This document shows positions 33,623 to 41,279 of a stretch of DNA of 64,000 nt, piece after piece; positions within the stretch are counted from its first letter, which is position 1, and every line of letters starts with the position of its first letter. Origin of the DNA: Rothia endophytica (GTDB lineage: Bacteria > Actinomycetota > Actinomycetes > Actinomycetales > Micrococcaceae); NCBI RefSeq assembly GCF_928381505.1, contig NZ_CAKMSJ010000011.1, positions 1 through 64,000 of the forward strand, read 5' to 3'. The notes under the pieces are model-generated. The model saw only the letters and a program-made list of their open reading frames with translations. It had not been told where the DNA came from and searched no databases. A program made the translations under genes and the position numbers.

Positions 33623-35214
33623 TGCCTAGTCTTCCATCGGAGCACCAGCAGGGAGCTGCCATTGTGGCAGAGGGCTTTGGGTGGCACTATGCGGGCCGTG
33701 ACCAGCCTGCCTTCAGCCGCTTGACCTTTGAGATCCCGGCGGGGCAGAAGGTCTTATTGTTGGGGCACTCCGGTGCCGGTAAAACCACCCTCTTACACGC
33801 TATGGCTGGGGTGGCTCATGATGCAGACGGGCAATCTGCCAGCGGTTCGCTGACAGTGGGGGGTGCCAATGCCCTGGCCGAGCAGGTGCCGGCTGGGCTG
33901 ATGCAGCAAGATCCAGAAAGCTCCATCGTGCTAGCACGGGTGGGCGATGATGTTGCCTTTGGCCCGGAAAACCTGGGTGTTGCACGGGAGGAAATTTGGC
34001 AGCGGGTGGACGCCGCTCTAGCGGCGGTTGGTCTTGACCACCTGCCGCTGGATCACCCCACTGACCAGCTTTCGGGCGGCCAGAAACAGCGCCTGGGGTT
34101 AGCGGGTATTCTTGCAATGCAACCCGGAGCCCTCCTGCTCGATGAGCCCACCGCTAATCTCGACCCTGCAGGTGTGCTTGAAGTGAGGGACGCCGTTTTG
34201 GCAGCTCAGGTGGCTACCGGTTCAACCCTGGTGGTGATCGAGCACAGGGTAGGTGTTTGGGCTGACTACATGGACCGGGTCATCGTTTTGGGCGCTGAGG
34301 GGATCACCCATGATGGCACACCCGATCAGGTGTTCCGTGAGGCACGCGAGGAACTCATTGATGCTGGGGTGTGGGTTCCTGGCTTTACCCCTCATCTCCC
34401 TCAGCCGGCGTCTGCCCCCGGTGAGCAACTGCTGACCGGTGAAGACCTTGTCACTACCCGCCTCTTGCCTCGTAAACGCGATATTCGCCGCCGAGCACGA
34501 GCGCTTAAAGACAGCCCGCCGGCCCCCTACCCCCTGGCTTTGCCTGCGGTGGGGCAGGTGCCGTCGGTCAGCATCTGTGCCGGTGAGCACCTGGCAATTA
34601 CAGGTGCCAATGGCAGCGGGAAATCAACCCTGGCACTGACCCTCGCTGGCTTGCTTTACCCGGCCGATGGGGTGGTGGCAGCCGCCGGTGCGCTGAGGGC
34701 TAGCACCTTGCAGGAGAAACAGGAACCTGGTTGGGACCCTGCTCGCTGGGAACCCCAGCAACTTATTACCCGCATAGGTTATGTTTTTCAAGAACCAGAG
34801 CACCAGTTCCTCACCGGTAGCGTGCGTGCTGAACTGGAATACGGCCCTCGACAGGTGGCAAAACTGAACCGATTGCCTCTTGATGAGACCGAGCTGGACG
34901 CCCTGGTGAGCGATTTGCTGACCCGCCTGCGTTTAGAAGATGTAGCTGACGCTAACCCCTTTACTCTCTCGGGCGGAGAAAAACGCAGGCTGTCCGTGGC
35001 AACGGCTCTTGCCACAGCCCCTCGCTTGCTGATTCTTGATGAACCCACCTTTGGCCAGGATGCAGGCACCTGGGCTGAACTGGTCGTTCTGATGAACGAA
35101 CAAATGAGCTCCGGCACCGCTATTATTTCGGTGACCCATGACCGCGACTTCATCGCTGCACTGGGCGGCAGAACCCTTCATCTGGGGCAAGGAGAGCTGA
35201 CGTATGAGCACTAA
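33622..35214 (+). CDS. ykoD: Fused double ABC ATPase YkoD of the thiamin ECF transporter
   Basis: A 530-residue protein with two complete ABC domains. Domain 1: Walker A GHSGAGKTT (48-56), LSGGQKQRLG, LLLDEP and H-loop VIEHR. Domain 2: Walker A GANGSGKST, LSGGEKRRLS, LILDEP and H-loop THDRD. Both signature motifs and both Walker B motifs are intact, unlike the other ECF ATPase fusion in this window. It overlaps ykoE by 1 bp and ykoC by 11 bp. Confidence 0.94.
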   Translation: MPSLPSEHQQGAAIVAEGFGWHYAGRDQPAFSRLTFEIPAGQKVLLLGHSGAGKTTLLHAMAGVAHDADGQSASGSLTVGGANALAEQVPAGLMQQDPESSIVLARVGDDVAFGPENLGVAREEIWQRVDAALAAVGLDHLPLDHPTDQLSGGQKQRLGLAGILAMQPGALLLDEPTANLDPAGVLEVRDAVLAAQVATGSTLVVIEHRVGVWADYMDRVIVLGAEGITHDGTPDQVFREAREELIDAGVWVPGFTPHLPQPASAPGEQLLTGEDLVTTRLLPRKRDIRRRARALKDSPPAPYPLALPAVGQVPSVSICAGEHLAITGANGSGKSTLALTLAGLLYPADGVVAAAGALRASTLQEKQEPGWDPARWEPQQLITRIGYVFQEPEHQFLTGSVRAELEYGPRQVAKLNRLPLDETELDALVSDLLTRLRLEDVADANPFTLSGGEKRRLSVATALATAPRLLILDEPTFGQDAGTWAELVVLMNEQMSSGTAIISVTHDRDFIAALGGRTLHLGQGELTYEH

Positions 35215-36013
35215 TCCCTTTGAGCGGTCAGCGCTGCAGGACTCTTGGTTGGGCAGGCGCAACGCCGGCGTAAAGTTTGGGGTAGCGCTGGTCTGTAGCG
35301 TGCTCATCATTCTTGTCATTGATCCGCTCACCGCTTCTCTGCTGCTAGGTCTAGAAATCCTCGGTCTGCTGGTTGCTCGCTTCAACCCTTTTGCTCTGCT
35401 CATCCGGTTCTGGCCGATTCTGATCGCTTCGCTGGTCGGTGGTTGGGCTACCGCCCTCTTGGCCGAGAAAAATGGAGAAGTGGTTCTTGATCTAGGCTTC
35501 AACTACCTCACCACCCACTCGGTTGAGGTTGGCGTGGCTATGGTCTTGCGCTCCCTGGCACTTGCCCTACCCTCGCTGATGTTCTTCACTACGGTTGATC
35601 CCACGGACTGGGGGGACTCCCTTGCGCAGACCTGGCGTCTGCCTTCTCGTTTTGTGCTGGCCGCCCTGGCCGCCCTGCGACTTGTGGGCATCATGCTTGC
35701 CGAATGGAACACCCTTTCCATGACCCGCCGAGCCAGAGGCGTCACCGGCAGCTCAAGCACAACCGGTCTGCTGCAGAGCGTCAAAGCCAGCGCTGGGCAG
35801 ACATTTGCTCTGCTGGTTCAGGCTCTTCGCCGGGGCGGTCGCCTTGCTATCACCATGGAAGCGCGAGGCTTTGGGTGTCGGAGGCGTACCTGGGCGCGCC
35901 CGGACCGTTTTACCCCCGGTGACCTAGTTTTTACCGTCACCGCCCTGGCTATCCTCCTGGTTGCTTACGCGGTGTCCTTTTCCCTAGGATCTCTGCAACT
36001 GCTCTGGCAGTAG
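35204..36013 (+). CDS. ykoC: Thiamin ECF transporter T component YkoC
   Basis: A 269-residue transmembrane coupling protein with five to six helices. The two coupling motifs are intact: RRARGV and EARGFG. It is translated from ATG 35204 inside the end of ykoD and completes the YkoEDC system under TPP control. No terminator with a T run is seen after it. Confidence 0.93.
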   Translation: MSTNPFERSALQDSWLGRRNAGVKFGVALVCSVLIILVIDPLTASLLLGLEILGLLVARFNPFALLIRFWPILIASLVGGWATALLAEKNGEVVLDLGFNYLTTHSVEVGVAMVLRSLALALPSLMFFTTVDPTDWGDSLAQTWRLPSRFVLAALAALRLVGIMLAEWNTLSMTRRARGVTGSSSTTGLLQSVKASAGQTFALLVQALRRGGRLAITMEARGFGCRRRTWARPDRFTPGDLVFTVTALAILLVAYAVSFSLGSLQLLWQ

Positions 36014-36312
36014 GTAGGCCGGTGTCCCTACTTATGGGGGCTAATTTTGAGAAGCCCCAGGTCAAACCTGTATACAAAAAAATCTACAAGAAAGTAATTG
36101 CCTGTAAAGATAGGAAATACTTATGCGCACTACTGTCGATAATGGGTATTTTAGGATTATAGGCTCACCGCAGTCCCCACCTCATACTAGAGCCTGCGGA
36201 GTATAAGAGCGCTCGCGCCTCTCAGTGGTGCTCGCACAACAGACGATGCCCTATCACTGTGTATTCCCAGACGCAGCGGTGGGGCATCAGTGTATCCTCC
36301 GGTACCCGCAGG
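36014..36312. other. Intergenic region between ykoC and the PabC-like gene
   Basis: No gene is seen. It is AT-rich in its first half (TATACAAAAAAATC, GATAATGGGTATTTTAGGATTATAG) and holds a hairpin formed by GATGCCC near 36245 and GGGCATC near 36283 with additional CACTG/CAGCGGTG pairing inside. The function is unclear; there is no T run behind the hairpin. Confidence 0.5.
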
Positions 36313-36318
36313 TAACCT
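36313..36318 (+). promoter_or_regulatory. -10 element for a leaderless mRNA
   Basis: TAACCT is followed by TGAGAT and ATG (36325). No ribosome-binding site is seen, which agrees with a leaderless mRNA. Confidence 0.5.
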
Positions 36319-36324
36319 TGAGAT

Positions 36325-37209
36325 ATGACTCAAACAACCGTAGTAATGCTCAGCGCTGAGCACCCTGCCGGTGCCCTCGTAGACGCCACTGTTCCGCTCA
36401 TCAATATCGAAGACCAGGGCTTGACCCGCGGCGACGGTGTTTTTGAAACCATGCTAGCCGCCAACCGCAGCGTCCGTAAGTTCGGTGCTCACCTGGCACG
36501 GCTCACCGGTTCGGCTCGACTCCTCGACCTGCCCATGCCGTCAGAAGAGAACCTGCGCACCGCCATCGACCTAGCCTTGAGTGCAGCTGAAGCTGGCCCG
36601 CAAACGGTACTGGGTGAAGAGCATACAGTAAAAATTATTATCTCCCGTGGCACCGTGGACGGGGGCCCCCATGCCTGGGTTACTGTAGCCCCCAGCCCAG
36701 CCGGAATACTTGTACAACGTGAACAGGGGGTACGTGCCATGCTTCTACCCCGCGGCCATGATCCGGCAGAGGACTCCGCTTACCCCTGGCTGCTCGCCGG
36801 CGCTAAGACTCTCTCATACGCTGTCAATATGTCAGTATTGCGCTACGTGAAGAACCACGGAGCAGATGACGCCATTTGGGTCACTGATGACCGCCGAATT
36901 CTTGAAGGCGCGACCTCGTCAGTGATCGTCGCTAAAACTGAGGGGGATAGAAAGGTGCTGTACACACCTGAGCCCTCCCACGGCATTCTGCCCGGCACCA
37001 CCCAGGGCGTCATCTTTGAAGGAGCCCGTGCAGCGGGTTGGGAGCTGGGCTACGGGCCGCTCTACCCCCAGGATTTGCTGGAAGCGGATGCCGTGTGGCT
37101 GGCCTCGTCTGTGCGTTTGCTAGCCCCGGTAACCCATCTCAACGGCACACCTTTAGCTACCGATTCGCAGCTAACTGAAGAATTCTTGGGCTACCTAGCA
37201 CGCAGCTAG
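36325..37209 (+). CDS. pabC: Aminodeoxychorismate lyase-like / class IV aminotransferase
   Basis: A 294-residue PLP enzyme of fold type IV. Seen are the opening DQGLTRGDGVFETM, the PLP lysine in LLAGAKTLSYAVNM, the Glu in RRILEGATSSVIVA and the phosphate loop PGTTQG. This fits PabC, which makes p-aminobenzoate for folate, or a D-amino-acid/branched-chain aminotransferase; no pabA/pabB is nearby to decide. The start is leaderless. It ends in a CTAG overlap with the convergent transporter. Confidence 0.82.
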   Translation: MTQTTVVMLSAEHPAGALVDATVPLINIEDQGLTRGDGVFETMLAANRSVRKFGAHLARLTGSARLLDLPMPSEENLRTAIDLALSAAEAGPQTVLGEEHTVKIIISRGTVDGGPHAWVTVAPSPAGILVQREQGVRAMLLPRGHDPAEDSAYPWLLAGAKTLSYAVNMSVLRYVKNHGADDAIWVTDDRRILEGATSSVIVAKTEGDRKVLYTPEPSHGILPGTTQGVIFEGARAAGWELGYGPLYPQDLLEADAVWLASSVRLLAPVTHLNGTPLATDSQLTEEFLGYLARS

Positions 37210-38435
37210 CGTGCCGAGGTGGCGTAGTCGCTTTCTGCCTTGGGCGTGGTCAGAAGAGCGAGGGCTGCCAGCAGAGAAAAGCCGCTGATGGTTAGTGCTA
37301 AGGGCATGTATGCGGCGCCTCCACCGAGGGAAACCAGCGGGGAGGCGAGGCCACCCATCGCTGACTGGGTCATGCCCAGCATTGCAGAGGCTGACCCTGC
37401 AACATGGCGGGCTTCGCCCAGGGCAAGCGAAGAAGCGTTACCAAAAATCATTCCTACCGAGCAGGTCAAGGCGAAGAGCAGGACCAGGGTGGGCACCAGC
37501 TGGGGTCCCATGATGAAGTGAATCAAAATCAACAGACTCACCGCAACCAGCGAGCTGATGCCAATGGTCAATAGCTTGCGTAGCGCCACCCTGCCAACCA
37601 GCGCCGTCATCACCGAAGAGGCCAGCACGATACCTACCGAATTGACCCCAAAGACATAGGTGAATTGAGTTTCGCTGAGCCCCAGTACGTTTTGTAGCAG
37701 GTAGGGGGAACCTGAAACATAGCCAAAGAGGGCACCAAAGGCCAGCACCATGGTCAGCATGAAGCCCATGTAGCGGCGAATTTTCACTACTTCAGCGATG
37801 CCGGCGTAGGCCGACAAGAGACTACCGGTGCGGCGCCGCTCTACGGGTAGAGATTCCCTGATGAAGACGGTTACCAGCACCATGGACAATGCAATCATGG
37901 CTGCGATGACCTTAAAAACATCTCGCCAATCGCCGTGTGCCAGCACAATGCCGCCAATCAGGGGTGCGGCAACAGGGGCGATCCCGTTAATCATCATCAT
38001 GATGCCCATGAGGCGAGCAGTCTGCAGGCCACTGGTGGAATCCGCCACGATAGCGCGCGCTAAGACAAGACCAATGGCGCCGGTGAAGCCCATGATAAAA
38101 CGGGCCGCGATGAAAAATTCAATGGTGGGAGCAAAAACGCAGGCCAGGGTGGCTAGAGCGCAGAGCACGATACCTATGAGCAACGGGCGGCGGCGCCCGG
38201 TTCTATCCGATAGCGGGCCTACTACGAACTGCCCGGCACCCAGGCCCAGCATGAAAGCGGTGAGCGTCAGCTGTGCCATGGACGCTGTGGTGTTGAGATC
38301 GGCAGAAATAGAGGGAAGGGCCGCTAAATACATGTCGATAGCTAGCGGCCCAACGGCGGTCAGGGACGCTAGTGTAAAAACAGCGATTTTAGAAAGACCG
38401 GGTGGTGTTTGGTGGGAGGTGTGTGAAGATTCCAT
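37206..38435 (-). CDS. Bcr/CflA-family MFS drug efflux transporter
   Basis: A 409-residue proton-driven exporter with 12 helices. The motif GPLAIDMYLAALPSI in helix 1 and GPLSDRTGRRRPLLIG between helices 2 and 3 mark the Bcr/CflA subfamily. Substrates are usually small drugs or sulfonamides. ATG 38435 was chosen for the GAAAGGG 5 nt upstream on the minus strand; an earlier in-frame TTG has none. Confidence 0.9.
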   Translation of the reverse strand: MESSHTSHQTPPGLSKIAVFTLASLTAVGPLAIDMYLAALPSISADLNTTASMAQLTLTAFMLGLGAGQFVVGPLSDRTGRRRPLLIGIVLCALATLACVFAPTIEFFIAARFIMGFTGAIGLVLARAIVADSTSGLQTARLMGIMMMINGIAPVAAPLIGGIVLAHGDWRDVFKVIAAMIALSMVLVTVFIRESLPVERRRTGSLLSAYAGIAEVVKIRRYMGFMLTMVLAFGALFGYVSGSPYLLQNVLGLSETQFTYVFGVNSVGIVLASSVMTALVGRVALRKLLTIGISSLVAVSLLILIHFIMGPQLVPTLVLLFALTCSVGMIFGNASSLALGEARHVAGSASAMLGMTQSAMGGLASPLVSLGGGAAYMPLALTISGFSLLAALALLTTPKAESDYATSAR

Positions 38436-38585
38436 GATGCCCTTTCGTGCCTGCAAAACTCCCTTATTCTACGGGGCGGGGCGAGGCCGTCGTAATAGGA
38501 AGTTTAAAAGAAAAATGTGTTCTTGCAGACCAGCACCATGCCTTCTGGGAAGAAGGTGGGCAACTAGGTAGCGTGAAGATAGAAC

Positions 38586-38984
38586 CTATATGAGCGATTC
38601 AGCAAGCTGATTGACCCTGCTCTCAATATCATCCAGGATGAGGTTCATGCGCTCAGCTCCTTCAATGCCTTGATGGGATGGCTCTATTGTGTCCCACCGC
38701 TCGATACGTACGCCGGCGGGAGCGTCAAGCTGAGCTTCTTTACCCACAACAACAATCGCTGTACAGTTTTCTAAACTTTGCGGGTCAATTGCTTTGGGGA
38801 ACTCGCCGTGGGTTGAGTAGCCCCTTGCTTCTAAGGCCTGAACAGATTCGGTGTTGAGGGCTCTGCCTGGTTCGGTGCCGCCGGAAAGGACTTTTATGCG
38901 ATCTCCTGCAACCTTACGCATCACTGATGCAGCCATCTGCGATTTTCCGCCGTTCTTTACGCATACAAATAGCACTGTTTTCAT
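38586..38984 (-). CDS. arsC: Arsenate-mycothiol transferase (ArsC1/ArsC2 type)
   Basis: A 132-residue protein of the low-molecular-weight phosphatase fold. The catalytic loop is C8-V-K-N-G-G-K-S-Q-M-A, the NGGKSQMA form known from Corynebacterium glutamicum ArsC1, with Lys in place of the phosphatase Arg. Such enzymes join arsenate to mycothiol, then mycoredoxin releases arsenite. AAGGAG precedes the ATG. It follows the arsenite exporter by 36 nt in one operon. Confidence 0.9.
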   Translation of the reverse strand: MKTVLFVCVKNGGKSQMAASVMRKVAGDRIKVLSGGTEPGRALNTESVQALEARGYSTHGEFPKAIDPQSLENCTAIVVVGKEAQLDAPAGVRIERWDTIEPSHQGIEGAERMNLILDDIESRVNQLAESLI

Positions 38985-39020
38985 GGGATTCTCCTTAAGT
39001 GGAAAAGGTGTAAATAATGA

Positions 39021-40100
39021 TTAATCTAGGAAGTACCTTTGGCGTGCCCACAGGGCCACATAGACTAGCGCTACGAGTACGGGCACCTCAATCAGGGGGC
39101 CAACCACACCGGCAAGTGCCTGTCCGCTGGTTACACCAAAGGTACCAATAGCTACTGCGATGGCTAGCTCGAAATTATTGCCTGCTGCTGTAAAGGCTAG
39201 GGTGGTGGTTTTGGCGTACCCGAGGTTAAGAGTCTTGCCGATAATCATGCCTGCTGTGAAAATCACGAGGAAATAGACCAGCAAAGGCAGAGCAATACGA
39301 GCGACATCCCAGGGCCGTTCAAGAATGGTTTTCCCTTGTAGTGCGAAGAGCAGAGTAATAGTGAACAACAGCCCATAGAGTGCCCAGGGGCTAATTATAG
39401 GAAGGAATTTTTCCTCGTACCAGGTTCTGCCTCGTGCCCTTTCTCCCCAGACACGCGTTAGAAAACCTGCGAGTAAAGGTATACCAAGAAAAACTAAGAC
39501 AGAGAGGGTGATAGTCCACAGTGAAAAGTGAGCGCTGGTCACGGGCAGGCCCAACCAGGCCGGCAGAATCTGTAGGTAGAACCATCCCATCAGGCTGAAG
39601 GCGAGTACCTGAAAAACAGAGTTGATAAGGACGAGGACGGCTGCTGACTCACGGTCGCCACAGGCTAGGTCATTCCAGATCATGACCATGGCAATACAGC
39701 GAGCCAGACCAACGATGATAAGCCCCGTTCGGTATTCCGGGAGGTCGGGCAAAAAAACCCAGGCTAGTGTAAACATAAAAGCCGGAGCCAGTAACCAGTT
39801 AATGACGAGGCTGGTGATGAGTAATTTTTTGTCGGTCAGTACTGAGCTGGTCTGGTTGTATCGCACTTTTGCGAGCACGGGGTACATCATCACCAGCAGA
39901 CCAACTGCAATTGGTAGTGAAACCTGGCCGATTTTTAGTGCTTCCAGACTTTCGTTCAGGTGGGGGACCGTTTTGCCAAGAACCAATCCCAGCCCCATGG
40001 CTCCCATAATCCAGAGGGGTAGAAATCTGTCTAATGTTGAGAGCTTTGCTATGACAGGTTGCTCAGGTGGTGCGGTAGACGGGAGATCTTTAGAGGGCAT
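39021..40100 (-). CDS. acr3: Arsenite efflux permease of the ACR3 family
   Basis: A 359-residue membrane protein with ten helices that exports arsenite. The opening STLDRFLPLWIMGAMGLGL and the conserved Cys in VGLARCIAMVMIWNDLACGD are typical of ACR3. ATG 40100 has CGGAG 7 nt upstream. A longer frame to 40226 would run through both operators and is rejected. It is divergent from arsR and followed by arsC. Confidence 0.93.
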   Translation of the reverse strand: MPSKDLPSTAPPEQPVIAKLSTLDRFLPLWIMGAMGLGLVLGKTVPHLNESLEALKIGQVSLPIAVGLLVMMYPVLAKVRYNQTSSVLTDKKLLITSLVINWLLAPAFMFTLAWVFLPDLPEYRTGLIIVGLARCIAMVMIWNDLACGDRESAAVLVLINSVFQVLAFSLMGWFYLQILPAWLGLPVTSAHFSLWTITLSVLVFLGIPLLAGFLTRVWGERARGRTWYEEKFLPIISPWALYGLLFTITLLFALQGKTILERPWDVARIALPLLVYFLVIFTAGMIIGKTLNLGYAKTTTLAFTAAGNNFELAIAVAIGTFGVTSGQALAGVVGPLIEVPVLVALVYVALWARQRYFLD

Positions 40101-40137
40101 TGAAACTCCGTAGTAGATTGAGGATGTAAACATCCAT

Positions 40138-40157
40138 ATATCGATATGTATCAATAT
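40138..40157. promoter_or_regulatory. ArsR operator, acr3-proximal
   Basis: ATATCGA-N6-TCAATAT differs from the arsR-proximal operator at one base of the left arm. It lies 38 bp before the acr3 start. Confidence 0.72.
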
Positions 40158-40170
40158 AAGAATGGTATCT

Positions 40171-40190
40171 ATATTGATAACTGTCAATAT
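40171..40190. promoter_or_regulatory. ArsR operator, arsR-proximal
   Basis: The perfect inverted repeat ATATTGA-N6-TCAATAT ends 16 bp before arsR. Its centre is 33 bp, about three helical turns, from that of the other operator. Confidence 0.75.
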
Positions 40191-40206
40191 ATGAAAGAAT
40201 GGGCTT

Positions 40207-40560
40207 ATGGAAAAATCACCAGTCACTGTGCCCGCGGAGGCTTGTGTGTCTGCCGGGCGCAGAGCTCTGCCGAATCAAGTAGCCCAAGAGCAGGCTAAAC
40301 TTCTTAAAGCGTTGGCTGACCCCAACCGACTCCTGCTCTTATCCTTGATACCCCCGCCACCTCAGACAATCTGTGTCTGTGACCTGACGGGCGCACTTGA
40401 ACTTAGCCAACCGACAGTTTCGCACCATCTCAAAGTACTGTCCGACAATGGATTCATTAGCCGGCAGAAGAAGGGAACCTGGGTGCACTATTCTTTGGTT
40501 GAAGAAAAGCTAAAGAAGACCTCCGTACAGTTATCTAAACTCGCTGAGAGCACTAGCTAA
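40207..40560 (+). CDS. arsR: ArsR-family arsenite-responsive repressor
   Basis: A 117-residue winged-helix repressor. The metalloid-binding motif is ICVCDL (Cys-x-Cys) at the start of the DNA-reading helices, with the recognition helix in SQPTVSHHLKVL and a wing around KKGTWVHYSL. A further Cys lies near residue 13 and may be a third ligand. It is divergent from acr3-arsC, and two matching operators lie between, so it is expected to repress both itself and the efflux genes until arsenite binds. Confidence 0.92.
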   Translation: MEKSPVTVPAEACVSAGRRALPNQVAQEQAKLLKALADPNRLLLLSLIPPPPQTICVCDLTGALELSQPTVSHHLKVLSDNGFISRQKKGTWVHYSLVEEKLKKTSVQLSKLAESTS

Positions 40561-40574
40561 ACGGAAGTGGATGC

Positions 40575-41138
40575 TCATGGCGTTTGATAAAGGTGCGCCG
40601 CAGTGGCATAAACCTTCGCGTTAGCGGTGATGATAGCGTCCTCCTGAGCGGCCCACATATCCCAGTAGGGGCGGTAGGTCTCCCCATCACGGGCTAGTGC
40701 TCGGCGTTTGCGCTCGCTGTCAGATAGCTCGACCCAGATGCCCAGGTGGTAGGAGCCGCAGAGCGCCCCAACGCCTTCCACTAAGAGGACGCCGCCACGA
40801 GCGCCCGCGGTGAAGGGGTGGGGACCGGTGGGCTGGTTAGATTGCCAATCCCAGCCGTGCCAGCAACCGGCGTCCTGCCCGGACATGATTTCCTGGCTAA
40901 TACGCCGCCACTGTTCAACAGCGGGTGCTAGACCGCCCCAGCCCTGGTAGGTATCTTCAAGGTGGAAGACTTCTACGGGCATATGGGCTGCCAATGAGCT
41001 TGCTAGCTGTGCTGCCAGACTGGTCTTACCCGCCCCACTTCTGCCGTCTAGTGCAACCAGCAGTGGAGTATTAGCCTGTTGATCCTGTGCCTTCACGATG
41101 AGATCAGCAAGCTGCTCAGAATTTGTGCATACAGCCAT
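40575..41138 (-). CDS. P-loop kinase-like protein (uridine kinase-like)
   Basis: A 187-residue protein with Walker [11 protein letters not shown], a catalytic acidic HLEDTYQGW where uridine kinases have HxDDFY, and a [11 protein letters not shown] strand followed by a lid region with [19 protein letters not shown]. The fold resembles uridine kinase or related small-molecule kinases but the family is not certain. A ribosome-binding site GAAGGGCAGG lies upstream of ATG. It ends 14 bp from the arsR stop, convergent. Confidence 0.75.
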   Translation of the reverse strand: MAVCTNSEQLADLIVKAQDQQANTPLLVALDGRSGAGKTSLAAQLASSLAAHMPVEVFHLEDTYQGWGGLAPAVEQWRRISQEIMSGQDAGCWHGWDWQSNQPTGPHPFTAGARGGVLLVEGVGALCGSYHLGIWVELSDSERKRRALARDGETYRPYWDMWAAQEDAIITANAKVYATAAHLYQTP

Positions 41139-41233
41139 TAGCCTGCCCTTCTCGCCCGGTGCGCCCTGAGTTCTTCAGAAGAACTTACCGTGCCAATGCC
41201 CTAAAAAGAAACCTCTGGGAGGCAGGGCGGTTC

Positions 41234-41239
41234 TATAGT
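41234..41239 (+). promoter_or_regulatory. -10 element of the SNF2 gene
   Basis: TATAGT would start transcription near 41246, downstream of an in-frame GTG at 41238, so the start must be the ATG at 41280, which has AGAAGG 8 nt upstream. Confidence 0.55.
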
Positions 41240-41279
41240 GGAAGCTGAATCTACTTGCCGCCAACAGAAGGTGCCCGCA

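Noticed and set aside
36245..36290. Terminator of ykoC
   Set aside because: The hairpin is 230 bp from the ykoC stop and has no T run.
38586..38984. Protein-tyrosine phosphatase
   Set aside because: The loop has Lys where phosphatases need Arg, and matches the arsenate-mycothiol transferase form; the ars context agrees.
40101..40226. Longer Acr3 N-terminus of 42 residues
   Set aside because: It would be encoded across both ArsR operators and is rich in Ile unlike ACR3 proteins; ATG 40100 has a ribosome-binding site.
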